64,000 nt of DNA from Agromyces larvae (lineage in GTDB: Bacteria > Actinomycetota > Actinomycetes > Actinomycetales > Microbacteriaceae), in assembly GCF_022811705.1 (NCBI RefSeq), contig NZ_CP094528.1, forward strand, positions 2,108,001 through 2,172,000, written 5' to 3'. Numbering within the stretch: position 1 is the first letter of the stretch; each line of letters opens with the position of its first letter. Positions 45,001 through 56,294 of the stretch are shown here, piece by piece. The notes beneath the pieces are model-generated. The model made no database searches, was not told where the DNA came from, and worked only from the letters and a program-made list of their open reading frames with translations. Both the position numbers and the translations under genes were made by a program.

Positions 45001-47810
45001 GTCCCGTTGAAGCCATAGGAACGCGTATCCGACGTGCCGAAGCCCACCGCCTCCTTCGTGATGATGATGTTCGCCGGGAGGTCGTCGTTCGTGAACCGGC
45101 ACTGGATGTTGGCCAGGCGGGCCGGGGTGAACCTGACCATCTCCTCCCAGTCGCCCTGGTTGTTGATGCACTCGATGCGGGTGCTCTCGTACCCCGGCAC
45201 GGTCGTCTCTTGAAGTTCGTACTCGATGTAGGGCCGGATCCAGGTGAGCACACCCGCCTCACTGCCCTCGACTTCGACCGTGTCGACCCCCGCCGGAAGC
45301 GGAAGCGGACCGACGGGCACGGCGCGCAACCTGAAGTCCGACGGCACGGCCGTGCCGAAATTGTCGTTGATCACGGTCTTGCTGAGCGTCAGCGCAGCCG
45401 TCAGATTGTCGAGGGAGCATTCCAGGTGCAGGCCGATGCCGATGGTCACGTCGCCGTCGGAACCGTCCGTGGTGGGCGTGCGCGACCCGTCGGGATGCAC
45501 GAACTCGCAGTCCCACGAGCCGATCGCGCCCGGCGTGACATCCGGACTCTCGAAGCCGTTCGGGATGTATCTCGGATCGCCGCCCGACTCGGAAAGCAGG
45601 TACTCGACGCCCGGCGTGACCTCGCCGGTCACCCCGGTCCGGCCGTCGAAACCGGGGATCGGATTCGGCGGAAGCGGGTTCTCGGGATTCTCAGGGGCGA
45701 GCGCCGCGTGCAGCTGCCAGGCAGTGGGGTCTCCCGGCCCGTTCCGCATGGCCTTGTGCAGGGTCAGCCTCGCCGAGCAGTCGTAGTTGTTCACGATCTC
45801 GTAGACGTTGCTGCCGACCGTGAGCGGCACGGCCTGCGAGTCTTCGAACGGCGACGTCGGGCCGCCCGGGCGTCCGATCGTCGCGCCCGTGAACTCGCAC
45901 TCCGGCAGGGTGGTGTCCCGTGTCTCGGCGACGACCGGGCTCTGCGAGACCGAGTATCCACTGGTCGCGCTCCCCCACGCGGTGGGGGCTCCGTTCACGG
46001 TGAGCGCGGCACTCAGACCGCTCGGCTGGTTCGTCTCGGCGATACGGGGCCCGCCGTTGATGGTCCAGAACTTGTTCACGATGAGCGCGGCCGAGGTGTC
46101 GGGAGCCTGGTTGTAGACCGTGCAGGTGATCTGGTCGAGCTTGTTCACGTCGATCGAGAAGCCGGTTCCCGTGGCGGCGTTCGTCACCGTCACCGGTGCG
46201 CCGTCCAGCGTCGTGCAGGTCGCGTTCCGCCCGCCCACCGGGATGAGCGAGTAGCCGGGTTTATCGCCGATCCGCTCGGCCGCGGTGAACCGTGCGACGT
46301 CCACACCCTCGGCGTAGTCGATCGCGAAGTTGACACCGCCGGTGTCGTTGTCGGTGACCGCGGTGGGCTGGTTGAGCGTGCCGCCGACGGCAGACGCGTC
46401 GAAGGTCCAGCCTCCGGCGGTGGGCGCATCCGCGATCGTGCCGCCCGGCCGGACGACGCGCTTGATGATGCTCACCGAACCGGGGCACTCGGCCCGAGCG
46501 AGCGCCCGCATGATCTGCCCCGCCGTTCCGTAATCGGGCGTCGCGATGTAGTCGAACCCGAGCGTCGGATACGGGACCGGCCCCGAGATCGCGGCGAGGT
46601 TCCGCCGGGCGGTCGCTGAGTCGAGGGCGGCGCCGACGCCGACCGCGATGATGCGCTGACCGACCGCACCGGTGGAGTTGACCCCGGCTTTGACGCGGTT
46701 TGCGGAGAAGATGCCGTTCTCGAGCTCCTTGAACCGCGTCGTCGCACCGGGTCCGACCGCACCCGGCTCGGAGAAGGTCGGATTGCCGTCGGTGATCACG
46801 ATCACGACGTCGAAGCCGGTGCCGACCTGGGCCAGGCCACGGTCCCAGTTCGTGCCCTGATTGGTCAGCGCCGGGTAGCCGTTGATCTTGGCGATGACGG
46901 TGTTCGCGCCGGCCTGCGTCGAGACCGGCGTGAGCGGCAGGTTCTCGCCCGGCTGCCGGGGAGCATTGGTGCCGAAGGTGAACAGCGCCACCGACGACGG
47001 CGTGCCGACGAGCGCCTGGACGGTCTGACTCGCGGCGGCTTTCAGGTCGGGCAGCGACGGATTCACCGATGCCGACAGGTCGATGACCACGGCGACGTTG
47101 GCGCCGCACTTCGCGACCGGCGCGGGGTTGTTGCGCGAGACCTGCCAGACGCCGCTCGAGGATCGCGCCTCGGTGGCCGTCTCGCCCGTGAGCGACATGA
47201 AGGCGGCGGACGGCTGTGCGCCGCCCGGAGTGGTCCCGGTGTACGCACTCCCGCTCTCGTAGACGGCTCCGGCCCGCAGCCGCGGCGTCGGGAAGGTGTA
47301 CGACGAGTCGGTCGCCCCGGTGCTGCCGGTTCCGAACCGCTCGTTCATGAAGTAGTTCGGCGGCGACTCCGTCTGCCGCACCCACAGGTACGTGTACTGG
47401 GGGACGCCGCCGCCCCCGATCGGGACGTTGAACGTGCAGTAGCCGTCGGGCTGCGAGACGCACTTCGCCCAGTCCGGACCGAGCAGCGTCCCGCCCTGCG
47501 TATTCGAGAGCGCCAGGGTGACCCCGGCCAGCGGTGACTCGCCGGTACCGTTCGCAAGCCGGTCGGAGCCGACGAAGACGCGCACCGTCGCGTCGTTCGG
47601 ATCGAAGGGCACGGGCGGATCGAGGAGCGGCGGATCGCTCGGCGGCTCCGGCGGTTCGGCGGCGGCGGGCGGTGCGGCCGAATCCCCCGCGACCGACGCG
47701 ACCACCACGAAACCCCCGACCAGCGCGAGAACGGTCGCCAGCGCCAGTGCTCGGACGCGAGCGCGCGAGCGCGCACCTGCCCGTGCCTTTCGGTTCTGCG
47801 TTCCTGTCAC
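42084..47810 (-). CDS. Giant cell-wall-anchored surface protein: von Willebrand A domain plus SpaA/prealbumin-like and DUF11-like repeats
   Basis: 1908 residues. A basic N-terminus and LALATVLALVGGFVVVASVAG form a signal peptide, followed by a proline-rich spacer. A vWA domain spans about 235-430: VVIDLSASV (MIDAS DxSxS, about residue 243), TNWDRGL and VIVITDGNPT. Then come some eight to ten beta-sandwich modules of SpaA/prealbumin type, each opening with a strand such as LTLHK, IIITKE, IQIIK or GTITK and ending in a Cys-containing strand before the next. Two DUF11-like modules (VTYSLTVTNPTIQN, VTYRVTVSNTGA) lie near the end. The C-terminal LIWW module precedes VPVTGADVAGWLMLATLLLAAG and RRRR, a sorting signal. 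The build is that of a pilus-tip or adhesin protein. Ligand unknown; no sortase gene is in the window. Confidence 0.85.
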   Translation of the reverse strand: MTGTQNRKARAGARSRARVRALALATVLALVGGFVVVASVAGDSAAPPAAAEPPEPPSDPPLLDPPVPFDPNDATVRVFVGSDRLANGTGESPLAGVTLALSNTQGGTLLGPDWAKCVSQPDGYCTFNVPIGGGGVPQYTYLWVRQTESPPNYFMNERFGTGSTGATDSSYTFPTPRLRAGAVYESGSAYTGTTPGGAQPSAAFMSLTGETATEARSSSGVWQVSRNNPAPVAKCGANVAVVIDLSASVNPSLPDLKAAASQTVQALVGTPSSVALFTFGTNAPRQPGENLPLTPVSTQAGANTVIAKINGYPALTNQGTNWDRGLAQVGTGFDVVIVITDGNPTFSEPGAVGPGATTRFKELENGIFSANRVKAGVNSTGAVGQRIIAVGVGAALDSATARRNLAAISGPVPYPTLGFDYIATPDYGTAGQIMRALARAECPGSVSIIKRVVRPGGTIADAPTAGGWTFDASAVGGTLNQPTAVTDNDTGGVNFAIDYAEGVDVARFTAAERIGDKPGYSLIPVGGRNATCTTLDGAPVTVTNAATGTGFSIDVNKLDQITCTVYNQAPDTSAALIVNKFWTINGGPRIAETNQPSGLSAALTVNGAPTAWGSATSGYSVSQSPVVAETRDTTLPECEFTGATIGRPGGPTSPFEDSQAVPLTVGSNVYEIVNNYDCSARLTLHKAMRNGPGDPTAWQLHAALAPENPENPLPPNPIPGFDGRTGVTGEVTPGVEYLLSESGGDPRYIPNGFESPDVTPGAIGSWDCEFVHPDGSRTPTTDGSDGDVTIGIGLHLECSLDNLTAALTLSKTVINDNFGTAVPSDFRLRAVPVGPLPLPAGVDTVEVEGSEAGVLTWIRPYIEYELQETTVPGYESTRIECINNQGDWEEMVRFTPARLANIQCRFTNDDLPANIIITKEAVGFGTSDTRSYGFNGTWADGGSFTIDAPGDGTLTDEVFENVAPGNYSVEEVTDPDSVLTALSCNIQGRDELFDTADRRAEFTLVAGDTVQCFFTNAAAGTIQIIKLTEPFNFGGVPFPFTFTGANGQQEFDLFGAPSQDTSRSFNQLPAGTYVIDEQLPPGWRLADIECGANEGEVWEPNIPGGSVTIHLPVGGAVTCFYTNSALPPTGTIVKNVTEGPDREFNFTLQPLPSGTPTLYRVTTSSGTGTTTLPLDALEINQRYSLTETVPGGWTLESLVCKVTAADGTETTLDGPEFSVGPGGSVVCTADDAANPATGTITKTALGRDGTFTFLIDTVPPTQAFEPIVITTTGQTGAANLPPLTAGQTYSLVEQPIAGWAASPLRCTQRPPGGTAAPINAAGFVAVPGGVINCAADNTALPLVAKTVASAVPESGDTWVVTYSLTVTNPTIQNLTYDLADGLGFPEGVEVLSASATNDAGVDTSGWDGTPGAELARGVPIVGAPTGSATVHTYTITVRARIGSSFSLDDRTCTAEGGGFFNGASMTHNGIPYPAEACADIAVSRLTLHKVVENGDSGKTGTPADWELIATPQEIPAQGTVRGNGGNGVEQVAVLPGSYVLSEESEQTGYLPGAWSCDGGVLDGDTLVLEDGAAASCEIVNTAVALTVDKTHDELPDGSVESGSGEPVTYRVTVSNTGAAVPDVVVTDDLPTGLALDPASIVAPDGWDVSGSTPTRFTASYTLGALPAGEYAFSYVAIVGDIPQPDSSVPIGPLVNTACIGTPDPLACDDDDVPVASVAQTLSAFCRADAAYAAWTVTPSEVGESPTVVLIWWPAAAYENRDPSIPASDPDAILADGAVRVDRVAVPAGWTSGTPIAGESLWPGTVLDASGTGIGWPGWRQQADGTWVKDASAPYFSVAESAVVEVRVNPSVSATLPYPAMETDACATRPRTQVPVTGADVAGWLMLATLLLAAGLGVRAASGGRRRRA

Positions 47811-47877
47811 TCGCCGCTCCCCCCGAACGACACCCTGCTCCGAAGACTAACCCCACACTTGAAGCTTTGTCAGCACA

Positions 47878-50800
47878 TCACGGCCTCGAGACCGGAAGCG
47901 CCCGCCGGTGGACCCCTTGCCGGAGGGCGTTCCGACGCCCGATGATGAGCAAGGTTCCGGCACCGAGGACGGCGAGGGCGAACGTGATGGCGCCACCCGC
48001 GTCGAACCCGGTCACCGCGACGCCCCTGACCTCGCCGGGACCGGCCGTCGCCGCCGCGCACGGCTCGGACGCGAGGTCGGGCTGCGGGAACCGGAACGCA
48101 TCGGATGGATTGATGCGCGCCTCGACGGTCGGCAGCACGTCGAGGTGGTCGTGGAAGAACATCGGGATGCCGATGGTGCCGGTGATCGCCTGTCCCGGCG
48201 CCCAGTCGGGCGGCACGGAGATGTGCTCCACACCGAACGCCCCGTCGGCCAGTAGCGCGTCGATGTCGGTCGGGTCGATCGTGGCATCGCGTGCGAGGAA
48301 GGTCTCGTCGCTCCACCAGATGAGCGCGATGGGCTCGGCAGGCGCCTCGCTGTAGCCGGTCAGCTCGATGCGGTAGTCGAAAAAGCCGCCGGTCGGCGTG
48401 CAGTGCGGGATGCCGCTCACCTCGATGGCGGGCTCCCCGTCGCACAGCTGGGGATACAGCACCTGCGTCGCAGCCACCGGATGGATGTACGCCCCGCCGC
48501 CGTCGTACCCGGTCACCGTCTCGCGCGGCCCGCACTCGGAACCCCAGTCGTTCCCGTCGCGAGCATCGACGGCCACGACGCCGTCGACCAGGTCGTTCGT
48601 CGCGTCGGCGTCTTCGCCCTGCTCGGCGTTGGCGACCGTGACGATCGCGGTGGAGTCGGTCGGGAAGACGTTGCCCGACACCTCGACGGTGTCGCGAAGC
48701 GTGCGCTGGGCGCTCGGATTCGGCGGTGCGAGCGGGGTGCCGAGATCGGTGGCGCTCACCGAGCCCACGCCGACGAACGGCCCGTCCCCGGTGAACACGT
48801 TGTCGACCACGCTGATGCCCGAGTTCGACGCCGACTGCGTGTCGAGGTTGAACCAGGTCGTCGTCACGAGGATCGCCGCCTGCGGGGTCGCCGGCGGGAC
48901 GGCCGGGTCGGCACCGGGCGCGGTGAAGTCGATGCGGTTCCCCTCGACGGTCACGTCGTGCGCCGGCTGCGCGGTGATGACGTGGCTCAGCGCGCCGCTC
49001 ACGGTGTTGTTCCGGAACGTGAAGTCGAACGCGCCGAGCGGAAGGTGAATGCCGACGGGCGTGGTGGCGAACGTGCTGTCCTCGATCAGGATGTCGCTGC
49101 TCACGATCCGCAGATCGGGAGGCGTCGACGTGGGGTTCATGGTGAAGTTCGCGATGCCGCCCAGATTGTCGTGCACGAACGCGTCGCGGATCACGACCCC
49201 GGTCGCACCCTCCGCGTAGGCGAGCGCCCAGCAGGTCATCCCCGAGAACTCGAGGTGTTCGGCCACGACGTCGGTGGTCATGTCGAGGTAGAGCCCCTGA
49301 CTCGCGCCTGCGCCGGTCACCTCGCTCACCGTCAGCCCGTTCGTGTAGTAGAACCGCACGGTGCTGTTCTGGCCCGAGGGGCAGAGCCCCGGCGAACCGC
49401 CCGTGCTGGTGTAGGAGACCCGCTCGACGGTGACGTTCTCGTTCTCGTGGCCGAACACCGCGTCGCCGCTCCCCGTGATGACGCTGTCGCGGAGCACCGC
49501 GCCGTCGGTCTGGCCGAAGTACACACCGACCACGACGTCGGTGATCGTCGCGTTCGTGATCGTGGGGCCGGCCAGCCGGTCCGCTGGGAACCCCGCGACC
49601 CGTGTCGAGGAGATGCCGTTGGTGAGCGCGCTGACATCGACACGGTCGATGGTCGCACCGTTCGAACGCGCCGTCGTGATGCCGGTGTTCGTGGGCGCGG
49701 TTCCCGGGCCGACGACGGTCACATCCTGCACGACCGGTTGGCTCGCACCGCCGAGGTTGACCCCGAACCCCGAGGTGCCGGGCGCGATCGTGATCTCGCT
49801 GTCCTCGACGCGGATGCCGGTCGAGGTGTTGGCGACCGGGACGACCACGCCGCTGCGGACGCCCTCGGCCACAAGCCCGGTCACGGTCGCCGAGCCCGAC
49901 GGCGACACCGTCGGCGAGACCTCGACGGCGATCGTCGCGATCACACCGTTGGCATTGGTCCGTCCCCGCACGGTGACATCCGTGACGACCGCGTCAACGG
50001 TCGATCCGGTGCTGATGCCGGTGACGAATCCGTCGAACTCGCCGCCGGTGATCGCGAGCGGTGCGGCGTTGTTCGTGTTCGCGACCCAGACCGCGCTGCG
50101 GAAGCCCTGCACCGTCGCATCCACGATGGTGACGTCACGCGCGTTGTTCACGTTGATGCCGGAGATCCCGACGTTGGTGGTCGGATCGCCGAATCGGATG
50201 ATCTCCACGTCGGTGAACGTCGCTCCCGTCGTCGCGCCGAGCGAGATGCCCAGCGTCGCCGCCTCGATCACGACCCCGGTCACCTGCATGCCCTGACCGG
50301 CATTCGCGGCCGTGGTGGTGATGCCGTTGGTGACACCGGTGATGGTGGTGTCGGTGATCGTCGCGCCGCTCGAGTTCACCAGGGTGATGCCGTTCACCGC
50401 ACCCGTGATCGACGAGCCGGTGATGGATGCCCCTATCGTCGCGCCCAGCGAGATGCCCAGCGTCGCCGCCTCGATCACGACCCCGCTCACCTGCGCGCCC
50501 TGACCGGCGTTGCCGGCCATCGTGATGATGCCGTTCGTGACCCCGGTGAGCGTGGTGTCGGTGATCGTCGCGCCGCTCGAGTTCAGCAGATTGATGCCGT
50601 TCGCCGCACCCGTGATCGTCGACCCGATGATCGACGCCCCCGTCGTCGCGCCCAGCGAGATGCCGAGCGTCGCCGCCTCGATCACCGCACCGGCCACCTG
50701 AGCCCCGGCGTTCGCGTTGCCCGCCGTGGTGATGATGCCGTTCGTCGCGCCCGTGATCGAGGCGCCGGTCACGGTCGCGCCGCTCGAGGTGGCGAGGTTC

Positions 50801-51711
50801 GCGCCCGTGGCGATCCCGAGGGTCGTGAGCCCCGCGACGGTCGCCCCGCTGGTCGCGTTCAGGTGCACCGCGGTTCCGCCCGTGCGCGGCGTCACCGGGT
50901 CGTTGGCGACCTGCAGCCCGGTGATCGTCGGCGGCGCGGCCGACGTCACGTTCACCATGATCTGGGTGTTGGCCGTCGGGGTGAGGACGATGTTCGGCGT
51001 GAACGTCAGCGCGTCACCGGTGAAGTTCAGCCGCGCGAAGAAGAGCTGCGTCTGCTGCGCGGCATCGATCGTCACCGGCTGGGACCGGGCGAATGCCGCC
51101 GTCGTGAAGCGGAACGCGGTTCCCAGCGCGTTGTCGATGTGGATCGTCGCACCGGCCGGCGCCTGCGCGAGCGCCGCCAGGAAGGTCAGGCGCGTGCCGG
51201 GGTCGGTCTCGCCGAACCACGCGATCGCGAGCGCATCGGCCACCACGGCGTCGTCGAAGCCGACCAGTGCCTCGGGAGCGATGGCCGCAGCCGCGAGGGC
51301 GGGGACGGCGGACGCGGGCTGCGCAGCGGGTTCGGCGGGGACGGATGCCTCGGGCGGCTCCGCTCCGGCGGACGGTTCGGATGCCTCGGGCGCGACGTCA
51401 CCGGATGCCTCGGGTGCCGGTTGTCCGGATGACTCGGGCGCTGCATCATCGGATGCCTCGGGCGCAGGTTCCCCGGATGCCCCGGGCGCAGGTTCGCCCT
51501 CCGCCACCGGCGGATCCCCCGGTTCCGACGGCGCGTTCGTCGTGCTCGGGCTGCCTTCGGCATCCGAGCCGTCGAGCGCGCTCACGGTGGCGGCCGGCGC
51601 GACGGCGAGCACGAGCGCGAACACCGTGGCCGCCACGCCCCGCGCCCAACTGACGCCGTCGGATGAGCGTCGGGTCGAGTCGGCCGCAGGCGTGTGCAGT
51701 GGTGCGAACAT
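47878..51711 (-). CDS. Cell-wall-anchored parallel beta-helix surface protein
   Basis: 1277 residues. A signal peptide (GVAATVFALVLAVAPAATVSA) is followed by about 100 residues of low-complexity EPAPEASGDVAPEAS repeats. From about residue 160 to 1000 the sequence consists of short turns rich in G, T, N and I/V (GATITDTTLTGVTNGIITMAG), the pattern of right-handed parallel beta-helix (pectate-lyase-like) proteins; three near-identical 69-residue units lie at about 308-514. Then a module with IALIWWSDETF and DALLADGAFGVEHI is shared with the neighbouring giant protein. The end VAVTGFDAGGAITFALAVLGAGTLLIIGRR is a sorting signal with basic tail. It may act on or bind polysaccharide, but no catalytic residues can be assigned. 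It lies 67 bp upstream of the other surface gene, on the same strand. Confidence 0.85.
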   Translation of the reverse strand: MFAPLHTPAADSTRRSSDGVSWARGVAATVFALVLAVAPAATVSALDGSDAEGSPSTTNAPSEPGDPPVAEGEPAPGASGEPAPEASDDAAPESSGQPAPEASGDVAPEASEPSAGAEPPEASVPAEPAAQPASAVPALAAAAIAPEALVGFDDAVVADALAIAWFGETDPGTRLTFLAALAQAPAGATIHIDNALGTAFRFTTAAFARSQPVTIDAAQQTQLFFARLNFTGDALTFTPNIVLTPTANTQIMVNVTSAAPPTITGLQVANDPVTPRTGGTAVHLNATSGATVAGLTTLGIATGANLATSSGATVTGASITGATNGIITTAGNANAGAQVAGAVIEAATLGISLGATTGASIIGSTITGAANGINLLNSSGATITDTTLTGVTNGIITMAGNAGQGAQVSGVVIEAATLGISLGATIGASITGSSITGAVNGITLVNSSGATITDTTITGVTNGITTTAANAGQGMQVTGVVIEAATLGISLGATTGATFTDVEIIRFGDPTTNVGISGINVNNARDVTIVDATVQGFRSAVWVANTNNAAPLAITGGEFDGFVTGISTGSTVDAVVTDVTVRGRTNANGVIATIAVEVSPTVSPSGSATVTGLVAEGVRSGVVVPVANTSTGIRVEDSEITIAPGTSGFGVNLGGASQPVVQDVTVVGPGTAPTNTGITTARSNGATIDRVDVSALTNGISSTRVAGFPADRLAGPTITNATITDVVVGVYFGQTDGAVLRDSVITGSGDAVFGHENENVTVERVSYTSTGGSPGLCPSGQNSTVRFYYTNGLTVSEVTGAGASQGLYLDMTTDVVAEHLEFSGMTCWALAYAEGATGVVIRDAFVHDNLGGIANFTMNPTSTPPDLRIVSSDILIEDSTFATTPVGIHLPLGAFDFTFRNNTVSGALSHVITAQPAHDVTVEGNRIDFTAPGADPAVPPATPQAAILVTTTWFNLDTQSASNSGISVVDNVFTGDGPFVGVGSVSATDLGTPLAPPNPSAQRTLRDTVEVSGNVFPTDSTAIVTVANAEQGEDADATNDLVDGVVAVDARDGNDWGSECGPRETVTGYDGGGAYIHPVAATQVLYPQLCDGEPAIEVSGIPHCTPTGGFFDYRIELTGYSEAPAEPIALIWWSDETFLARDATIDPTDIDALLADGAFGVEHISVPPDWAPGQAITGTIGIPMFFHDHLDVLPTVEARINPSDAFRFPQPDLASEPCAAATAGPGEVRGVAVTGFDAGGAITFALAVLGAGTLLIIGRRNALRQGVHRRALPVSRP
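50170..50790. repeat. Three tandem 207-bp coding repeats in the beta-helix gene
   Basis: Units start at 50790, 50583 and 50376 reading on the minus strand, an exact 207-bp spacing. Each encodes 69 residues (three beta-helix coils of 23), opening NSSGATITDTT and containing VIEAATLGISLGAT. The last unit diverges in its final third. Confidence 0.9.
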
Positions 51712-51806
51712 CGAGTTCCCCCAATTCGACGTCGCGTTCGACGTTACCGACCTCGCACGGCAATGTCACGGAATGCGAGATCCTCTCCGGATCCGCAGAC
51801 GCCGAA

Positions 51807-51834
51807 AGGGGCCGGGCCCGAAGGCCCGACCCCT
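51807..51834 (-). terminator. tuf terminator
   Basis: AGGGGCCGGGCC (51807-51818) and GGCCCGACCCCT (51823-51834) form a 12-bp stem with one mismatch and a CGAA loop, 28 bases past the tuf stop. Confidence 0.85.
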
Positions 51835-51862
51835 CTCAGGAGATCGACGTAAGTGCGAGGAC

Positions 51863-53056
51863 TTACTTGATGATCTTGGTGACCGTACCGGCACCGACCG
51901 TGCGACCACCCTCGCGGATGGCGAAGCCGAGGCCCTCCTCCATGGCGATCGGCTGGATGAGCTCGACCGTCATGTCGGTGGTGTCGCCGGGCATGACCAT
52001 CTCGGTGCCCTCGGGCAGCGTGATGACGCCGGTGACGTCCGTGGTGCGGAAGTAGAACTGCGGACGGTAGTTCGCGTAGAACGGGTTGTGGCGGCCACCC
52101 TCGTCCTTCGACAGGATATACGCGGTGCCCTCGAACACGGTGTGCGGGGTGATCGAGCCCGGGGCCACGACGACCTGGCCGCGCTCGACGTCCTCGCGCT
52201 TGGTGCCGCGGAGGAGGAGACCGCAGTTCTCGCCGGCCCACGCCTCGTCGAGCTGCTTGTGGAACATCTCGATACCGGTGACCGTGGTCTTCTGCGTCGG
52301 GCGGATGCCGACGATCTCGACCTCGGAGTTGATCTTCAGCGTGCCGCGCTCGGCGCGACCCGTGACGACCGTGCCACGACCGGTGATGGTGAAGACGTCC
52401 TCGATGGGCATGAGGAACGGCTTGTCCTTGTCGCGCACCGGGTCGGGGATGGACTCGTCGACGGCCTCCATGAGGTCGAGGACCGACTGGGTCCACTTCT
52501 CGTCGCCCTCGAGCGCCTTGAGGCCCGAAACGCGCACGACCGGAGCGTCGTCGCCGGGGAAGCCCTGCGACGAGAGCAGCTCGCGGACCTCGAGCTCGAC
52601 GAGCTCCAGGATCTCCTCGTCGTCGACCATGTCGGCCTTGTTCAGCGCGACGAGCAGGTAGGGCACGCCGACCTGCTTGGCGAGCAGCACGTGCTCACGC
52701 GTCTGGGCCATGGGGCCGTCGGTCGCCGCGACCACGAGGATCGCGCCGTCCATCTGAGCCGCACCGGTGATCATGTTCTTGATGTAGTCGGCGTGACCCG
52801 GAGCGTCGACGTGCGCGTAGTGGCGCTTCGGCGTCTCGTACTCGACGTGCGAGATGTTGATCGTGATGCCGCGCTGGCGCTCCTCGGGAGCCGAGTCGAT
52901 CGACGCGAAGTCGCGCTGCACGTTGGTGGCCGACGGGTACTTGTCGGCGAGCACCTTCGAGATCGCCGCGGTGAGCGTCGTCTTGCCGTGGTCGACGTGA
53001 CCGATCGTACCGATGTTGACGTGCGGCTTGGTCCGCTCGAACTTGGCCTTAGCCAC
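51863..53056 (-). CDS. tuf: Elongation factor Tu
   Basis: 397 residues. G-domain motifs are [10 protein letters not shown] (G1), RGITI (G2), DAPGH (G3) and NKAD (G4); domains 2 and 3 are complete, ending [15 protein letters not shown]. It delivers aminoacyl-tRNA to the ribosome. It follows fusA by 131 bp, with its own promoter in the spacer. The usual downstream neighbour rpsJ is about 10 kb away, across the two surface-protein genes. Confidence 0.99.
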   Translation of the reverse strand: MAKAKFERTKPHVNIGTIGHVDHGKTTLTAAISKVLADKYPSATNVQRDFASIDSAPEERQRGITINISHVEYETPKRHYAHVDAPGHADYIKNMITGAAQMDGAILVVAATDGPMAQTREHVLLAKQVGVPYLLVALNKADMVDDEEILELVELEVRELLSSQGFPGDDAPVVRVSGLKALEGDEKWTQSVLDLMEAVDESIPDPVRDKDKPFLMPIEDVFTITGRGTVVTGRAERGTLKINSEVEIVGIRPTQKTTVTGIEMFHKQLDEAWAGENCGLLLRGTKREDVERGQVVVAPGSITPHTVFEGTAYILSKDEGGRHNPFYANYRPQFYFRTTDVTGVITLPEGTEMVMPGDTTDMTVELIQPIAMEEGLGFAIREGGRTVGAGTVTKIIK

Positions 53057-53128
53057 TGTGGGTCCTCCTCAGGACTACATGCAACCTCGCCGGGCGCTGG
53101 ATTGCACTCGGTGGGTTACGGGGTTGTG

Positions 53129-53139
53129 TGTATATGTTA
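53129..53139 (-). promoter_or_regulatory. Probable tuf promoter (-10 region)
   Basis: The AT-rich patch TAACATATACA on the minus strand offers two overlapping -10 boxes (TAACAT at 53134-53139 and TATACA at 53129-53134), about 75 bp before tuf. The -35 is unclear. Confidence 0.5.
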
Positions 53140-53187
53140 CGCGACCCGGTCGGGCTGCGCTCCCAGGCAGAATTCCCCGGAGGGAAC

Positions 53188-55302
<2,115 letters not shown>

Positions 55303-55347
55303 GGGGTTCCTCCGGGATGGTTCAGGAACGAAAGCGGGTGGGGGTGA

Positions 55348-55380
55348 GCGGATGCCACGTGCTGGGCTCGTGGCATCCGC
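55348..55380 (-). terminator. Hairpin between rpsG and fusA
   Basis: GCGGATGCCACG (55348-55359) pairs perfectly with CGTGGCATCCGC (55369-55380), a 12-bp stem of the GGATGCC/GGCATCC type seen after several genes here. In this operon it probably gives partial termination or mRNA processing. Confidence 0.6.
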
Positions 55381-55389
55381 TCTGCCCGA

Positions 55390-55860
55390 CTACCAGCGGT
55401 AGTGGGCGAAGGCGCGGTTCGACTCGGCCATCTTGTGGGTGTCTTCGCGGCGCTTGACCGCGGCACCCAGGCCGTTCGACGCGTCGAGGATCTCGTTGGT
55501 GAGACGCTCGGTCATGGTCTTCTCGCGACGGGCCTTGGCGTAGCTGGTGAGCCAGCGCAGCGCCAGGGTGTTCGCGCGGTGGGGCTTGACCTCGACGGGG
55601 ACCTGGTAGGTCGAGCCGCCGACGCGGCGCGACCGCACCTCGAGGGTGGGGCGCACGTTGTCGAGGGCCTTCTTCAGGACCGCGACGGCGTCCTGGCCGG
55701 ACTTGGTCGCGACGTTCTCGAGCGCCTCGTAGACGATGCGCTGAGCGAGGTCCTTCTTGCCGTCGATGAGGATCTTGTTGACGAGCTGGCTGACGACCGG
55801 CGAGCCGTACACCGGGTCGGCGACGACGGGGCGCTTCGGAGCGGGACCCTTGCGAGGCAT
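55390..55860 (-). CDS. rpsG: 30S ribosomal protein S7
   Basis: 156 residues: [71 protein letters not shown] and [20 protein letters not shown]. The 156-residue form is standard. One-base overlap with rpsL. Confidence 0.98.
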   Translation of the reverse strand: MPRKGPAPKRPVVADPVYGSPVVSQLVNKILIDGKKDLAQRIVYEALENVATKSGQDAVAVLKKALDNVRPTLEVRSRRVGGSTYQVPVEVKPHRANTLALRWLTSYAKARREKTMTERLTNEILDASNGLGAAVKRREDTHKMAESNRAFAHYRW

Positions 55861-56234
55861 TACTTCTTCTCCATCTTCGCGCCGTAGCGGCTACGAGCCT
55901 GCTTGCGGTTCTTGACGGCCTGCGTGTCGAGCGCGCCGCGGATGATCTTGTACCGGACGCCGGGGAGGTCCTTCACACGACCGCCGCGCACGAGCACCAT
56001 CGAGTGCTCCTGCAGGTTGTGGCCCTCGCCGGGGATGTAGGCGGTGACCTCGGTGCCGTTCGAGAGCTTCACACGGGCGACCTTGCGGAGCGCCGAGTTC
56101 GGCTTCTTCGGGGTGGTGGTGTACACACGCGTGCACACGCCGCGCTGCTGGGGGTTGGCCTTCAGGGCCGGCGCCTTGGTCTTGGTGACCTTCGGCGTGC
56201 GGCCCTTGCGGACCAACTGCTGAATAGTTGGCAC
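55860..56234 (-). CDS. rpsL: 30S ribosomal protein S12
   Basis: 124 residues: [55 protein letters not shown] and [17 protein letters not shown]. Both lysines whose replacement gives streptomycin resistance in other bacteria (PKKPNS and GGRVKDLPG) are present, so the allele looks wild-type. First gene of the str operon, about 210 nt after its promoter. Confidence 0.98.
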   Translation of the reverse strand: MPTIQQLVRKGRTPKVTKTKAPALKANPQQRGVCTRVYTTTPKKPNSALRKVARVKLSNGTEVTAYIPGEGHNLQEHSMVLVRGGRVKDLPGVRYKIIRGALDTQAVKNRKQARSRYGAKMEKK

Positions 56235-56294
56235 TGCATCTCCTTGTTGTGCTGCACGGTGACAGCGATGATGGGTTTCACATCACGACCCACC

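Noticed and set aside
48403..51432. Plus-strand open frame of about 1000 codons across the beta-helix gene
   Set aside because: Antisense shadow; its apparent repeats only mirror the coding repeats of the real gene.
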